From JBJXFE01 sp046153875 (GTDB lineage Bacteria; Planctomycetota; Phycisphaerae; Phycisphaerales; UBA1924): 15,495 nt of DNA. Below the pieces are notes generated by a model, which saw only the letters and a program-made list of their open reading frames with translations, did not search any database and was not told where the DNA came from. Shown piece after piece: positions 14,521-15,495 of this stretch. Positions within the stretch are counted from its first letter, which is position 1; every line of letters starts with the position of its first letter. The position numbers and the translations under genes are program-made. The DNA is taken from the NCBI GenBank assembly GCA_046153875.1, contig JBJXFE010000074.1:1-15495 (forward strand), read 5' to 3'.

Positions 14521-14675
14521 GCCGGGTGCCACCGCTCGCCGGCCCCCGGCGCAGCGGTGATGCGGACAGCCCTCGTGATGCACGCATCCCTGCCTGCGCC
14601 GGGTGCCACCGCTCGCCGGCCCCCGGCGCAGCGGTGATGCGGACAGCCCTCGTGATGCACGCATCCCTGCCTGCG
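14507..14675 (+). repeat. 77-bp tandem direct repeat, 2.2 copies
   Basis: Two copies of a 77-bp unit (14507-14583 and 14584-14660) are identical as far as I can read, followed by the first 15 bases of a third (14661-14675, GCATCCCTGCCTGCG). Each full unit holds a 10-bp inverted repeat CTGCGCCGGG / CCCGGCGCAG (14517-14526 with 14545-14554, and 14594-14603 with 14622-14631). The unit is not a multiple of three and is not in a supported gene. Confidence 0.9.
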
Positions 14676-14703
14676 CTCCCCTCTGCCCCAGCCACCGCTC
14701 CCC

Positions 14704-14721
14704 AGGCCGCTTCAGCGGCCT
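14704..14721 (+). repeat. TTCA-loop hairpin
   Basis: AGGCCGC-TTCA-GCGGCCT is a perfect 7-bp stem with loop TTCA. It shares stem-loop style with the hairpins at 14469-14488 and 14734-14755. Confidence 0.6.
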
Positions 14722-14733
14722 TGCTAGCTGTCA

Positions 14734-14755
14734 GGCCACGCCTTCAGGCGTGGTC
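14734..14755 (+). repeat. TTCA-loop hairpin
   Basis: GGCCACGCC-TTCA-GGCGTGGTC forms a 9-bp stem including one G-U pair. It lies 12 nt after the preceding TTCA hairpin; together they look like a pair of palindromic repeat elements rather than a terminator, since no gene ends nearby. Confidence 0.6.
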
Positions 14756-15149
14756 AGCGATCCCCGTTTCCCTCCCCAGCCCGCTTCAGAGGATCCGGCC
14801 TTCCCCGCCCCGGCCGAAGGCTCGCCGTGGCGAGCAGGGGAGAAGGAAACTGACTCCAAGACCCCGCGCCGAACGCCGAGCCCGAGGAGCCGGCCTTACC
14901 CGCTTACCCCCGCGGCGGGCCGTGCCTGCTCGCCGTGGCGAGGCGGCGCAGACCGACTCGACGCTGGTGGCTGTGGCACTTGTCCTCGGCGGTTCGGGCG
15001 AGGGCGGCCTGGCGGATGGCTTCGAGGAGTGATAGACGCGGAGATCCTTCTCGGTTCGTCCTTGACAAACGCACGCTCATAGAGGCCACCCGCCAGTCAG
15101 GGGCGTCCGCCACCCACCCGTCCCGAAACAGACTCGATAGTATGCTCGA

Positions 15150-15372
15150 ATGACCGACCCGCTTCCGGTGGTACTCGGCGTCGCATCCCGTGCGAGCCTC
15201 AGAGGTCTTGAACTCGACCTCCTTGGTGTGTCTGCAATGCCCATCCTACCCTTCTATCCAGCTTCGCTGGAGGACATGGCGGTGCTGTACGCAATACCGC
15301 CGGCCTCTCTCGGAAACATGCCAACGTTGCGCCTGCGCTTTGTTGAGGACAAGCGCCCGACCAATCACGCTA
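15150..15372 (+). pseudogene. Unrecognised gene, probably interrupted by an insertion sequence
   Basis: A frame opens at ATG 15150 and encodes MTDPLPVVLGVASRASLRGLELDLLGV... up to EDKRPTNHA at about 15371, where an insertion-sequence end begins. The residues look like a real protein (a hydrophobic N-terminal strand, LLGV, then TLRLRFVEDK) and local GC is lower than in the neighbouring genes. The frame stays open inside the element until 15473, giving an artificial tail of about 34 residues. I do not recognise the family with any confidence; the strand pattern faintly recalls DUF6941, unverified. There is no good ribosome binding site. The 3' part of the gene, if it exists, should lie beyond the element, outside the window. 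Confidence 0.45.
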
Positions 15373-15495
15373 GAGCCTATCCCGAAACCGTTGTCGAGCT
15401 GGCGCGTATGACTCTGCACGATGCTGAGACTCACGGACGAGCAGTTGGATTGGCTGGTGGAGCGTGTGCCTGATGCGCCGGTGAGCCCGCTGGGC
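15373..15495 (+). mobile_element. Left end of an insertion sequence, probably IS5 family (partial)
   Basis: GAGCCTATCCCGAAACC (15373-15389) has the form of an IS terminal inverted repeat of the GAGCCT..CCC-AAA type common in IS5-family elements. A transposase start follows 32 nt later at 15421. The preceding CTA/CTAG (15370-15373) would fit a short TNA- or CTAG-like target site. The right end and the target duplication are outside the window, so the element's extent is unknown. Confidence 0.6.
15421..15495 (+). CDS. Transposase N-terminus, IS5-like (runs off window)
   Basis: The first 25 codons read MLRLTDEQLDWLVERVPDAP then VSPLG, still open at the window end. LTDEQW-like starts followed by a short Pro-rich segment that leads into a GGRPP motif are typical of the N-terminal DNA-binding region of IS5-family transposases (DUF4096-type). 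Only the start is visible, so catalytic DDE residues cannot be checked. It lies just inside the putative left inverted repeat, the usual position. Whether the element is intact is unknown. Confidence 0.6.
   Translation, partial: MLRLTDEQLDWLVERVPDAPVSPLG

Larger units (their letters stand above)
14455..15149. other. Repeat- and hairpin-rich intergenic region without a convincing gene
   Basis: About 700 bp with no gene I can defend. It contains a 77-bp tandem repeat, several perfect hairpins with TTCC or TTCA loops, and two copies of the self-complementary CTCGCCGTGGCGAG (14821-14834 and 14929-14942). Short frames here read as Pro/Arg/Ala-rich and follow the repeats. A minus-strand frame over 14904-15113 contains a more protein-like stretch (SLLEAIRQAALARTAEDK) and could be a gene remnant, but I see no family. 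Confidence 0.5.

Noticed and set aside
14507..14675. CRISPR array
   Set aside because: The repeats are directly adjacent 77-bp units with no spacers between them, and no cas-like genes are present.
14904..15113. Minus-strand 69-codon frame with SLLEAIRQAALARTAEDK
   Set aside because: Looks slightly protein-like but has no ribosome binding site or recognised family and sits in a repeat-rich region; at most a gene remnant.

Overview
This is a high-GC bacterial window that looks like a planctomycete of the Phycisphaerales type. The lineage markers are an LEPR-type N-terminus on a repeat-rich exoprotein, a planctomycete-style prepilin-like protein (AFTLIELLVVIAVI, C-terminal DG motif), a GC-type dockerin exoprotein with flanking cysteines, and a VPAPG...RRRR sorting tail. 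All identifications rest on reading motifs by eye; no database search was run.

Left part (1-7,986). A small four-helix membrane protein (minus strand, 436-831) has an 18-bp perfect palindrome over its probable promoter. Next come a YajQ-family protein (994-1491, plus) and, converging on it with a 9-10 bp gap, a YcaQ/AlkX-type DNA glycosylase (1502-2716, minus). Two more minus-strand genes follow: a 642-aa LEPR-type beta-repeat surface protein (2812-4740) and a 910-aa fusion of a CHAD polyphosphate-binding domain, a Ppx/GppA phosphatase and an HD domain (4984-7716). Bases 7717-7987 form a divergent promoter region.

Middle part (7,947-14,454, all plus strand) is the most interesting segment. 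In order it holds a small His-rich CxxC membrane-anchored protein, a prepilin-like protein, a dockerin-tailed exoprotein, a related exoprotein with a PEP-CTERM-like tail, an ABC ATPase overlapping by one base an FtsX-type permease with a His/acid-rich periplasmic loop, and a degenerate trypsin-like domain fused to a DUF3299-like domain. An FtsX-type ABC pair beside DUF3299 is the core of the Zur-regulated zrg loci of vibrios. I infer a planctomycete metal (probably zinc) acquisition or homeostasis locus with locally specific exported proteins. The metal and the direction of transport are not shown by the sequence.

Right part (14,455-15,495) has no convincing gene for about 700 bp. It holds a 77-bp tandem repeat and several perfect hairpins with TTCA/TTCC loops. 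It ends with a short unrecognised gene apparently interrupted at about 15,372 by the left end of an insertion sequence, whose transposase gene begins at 15,421 and runs out of the window.
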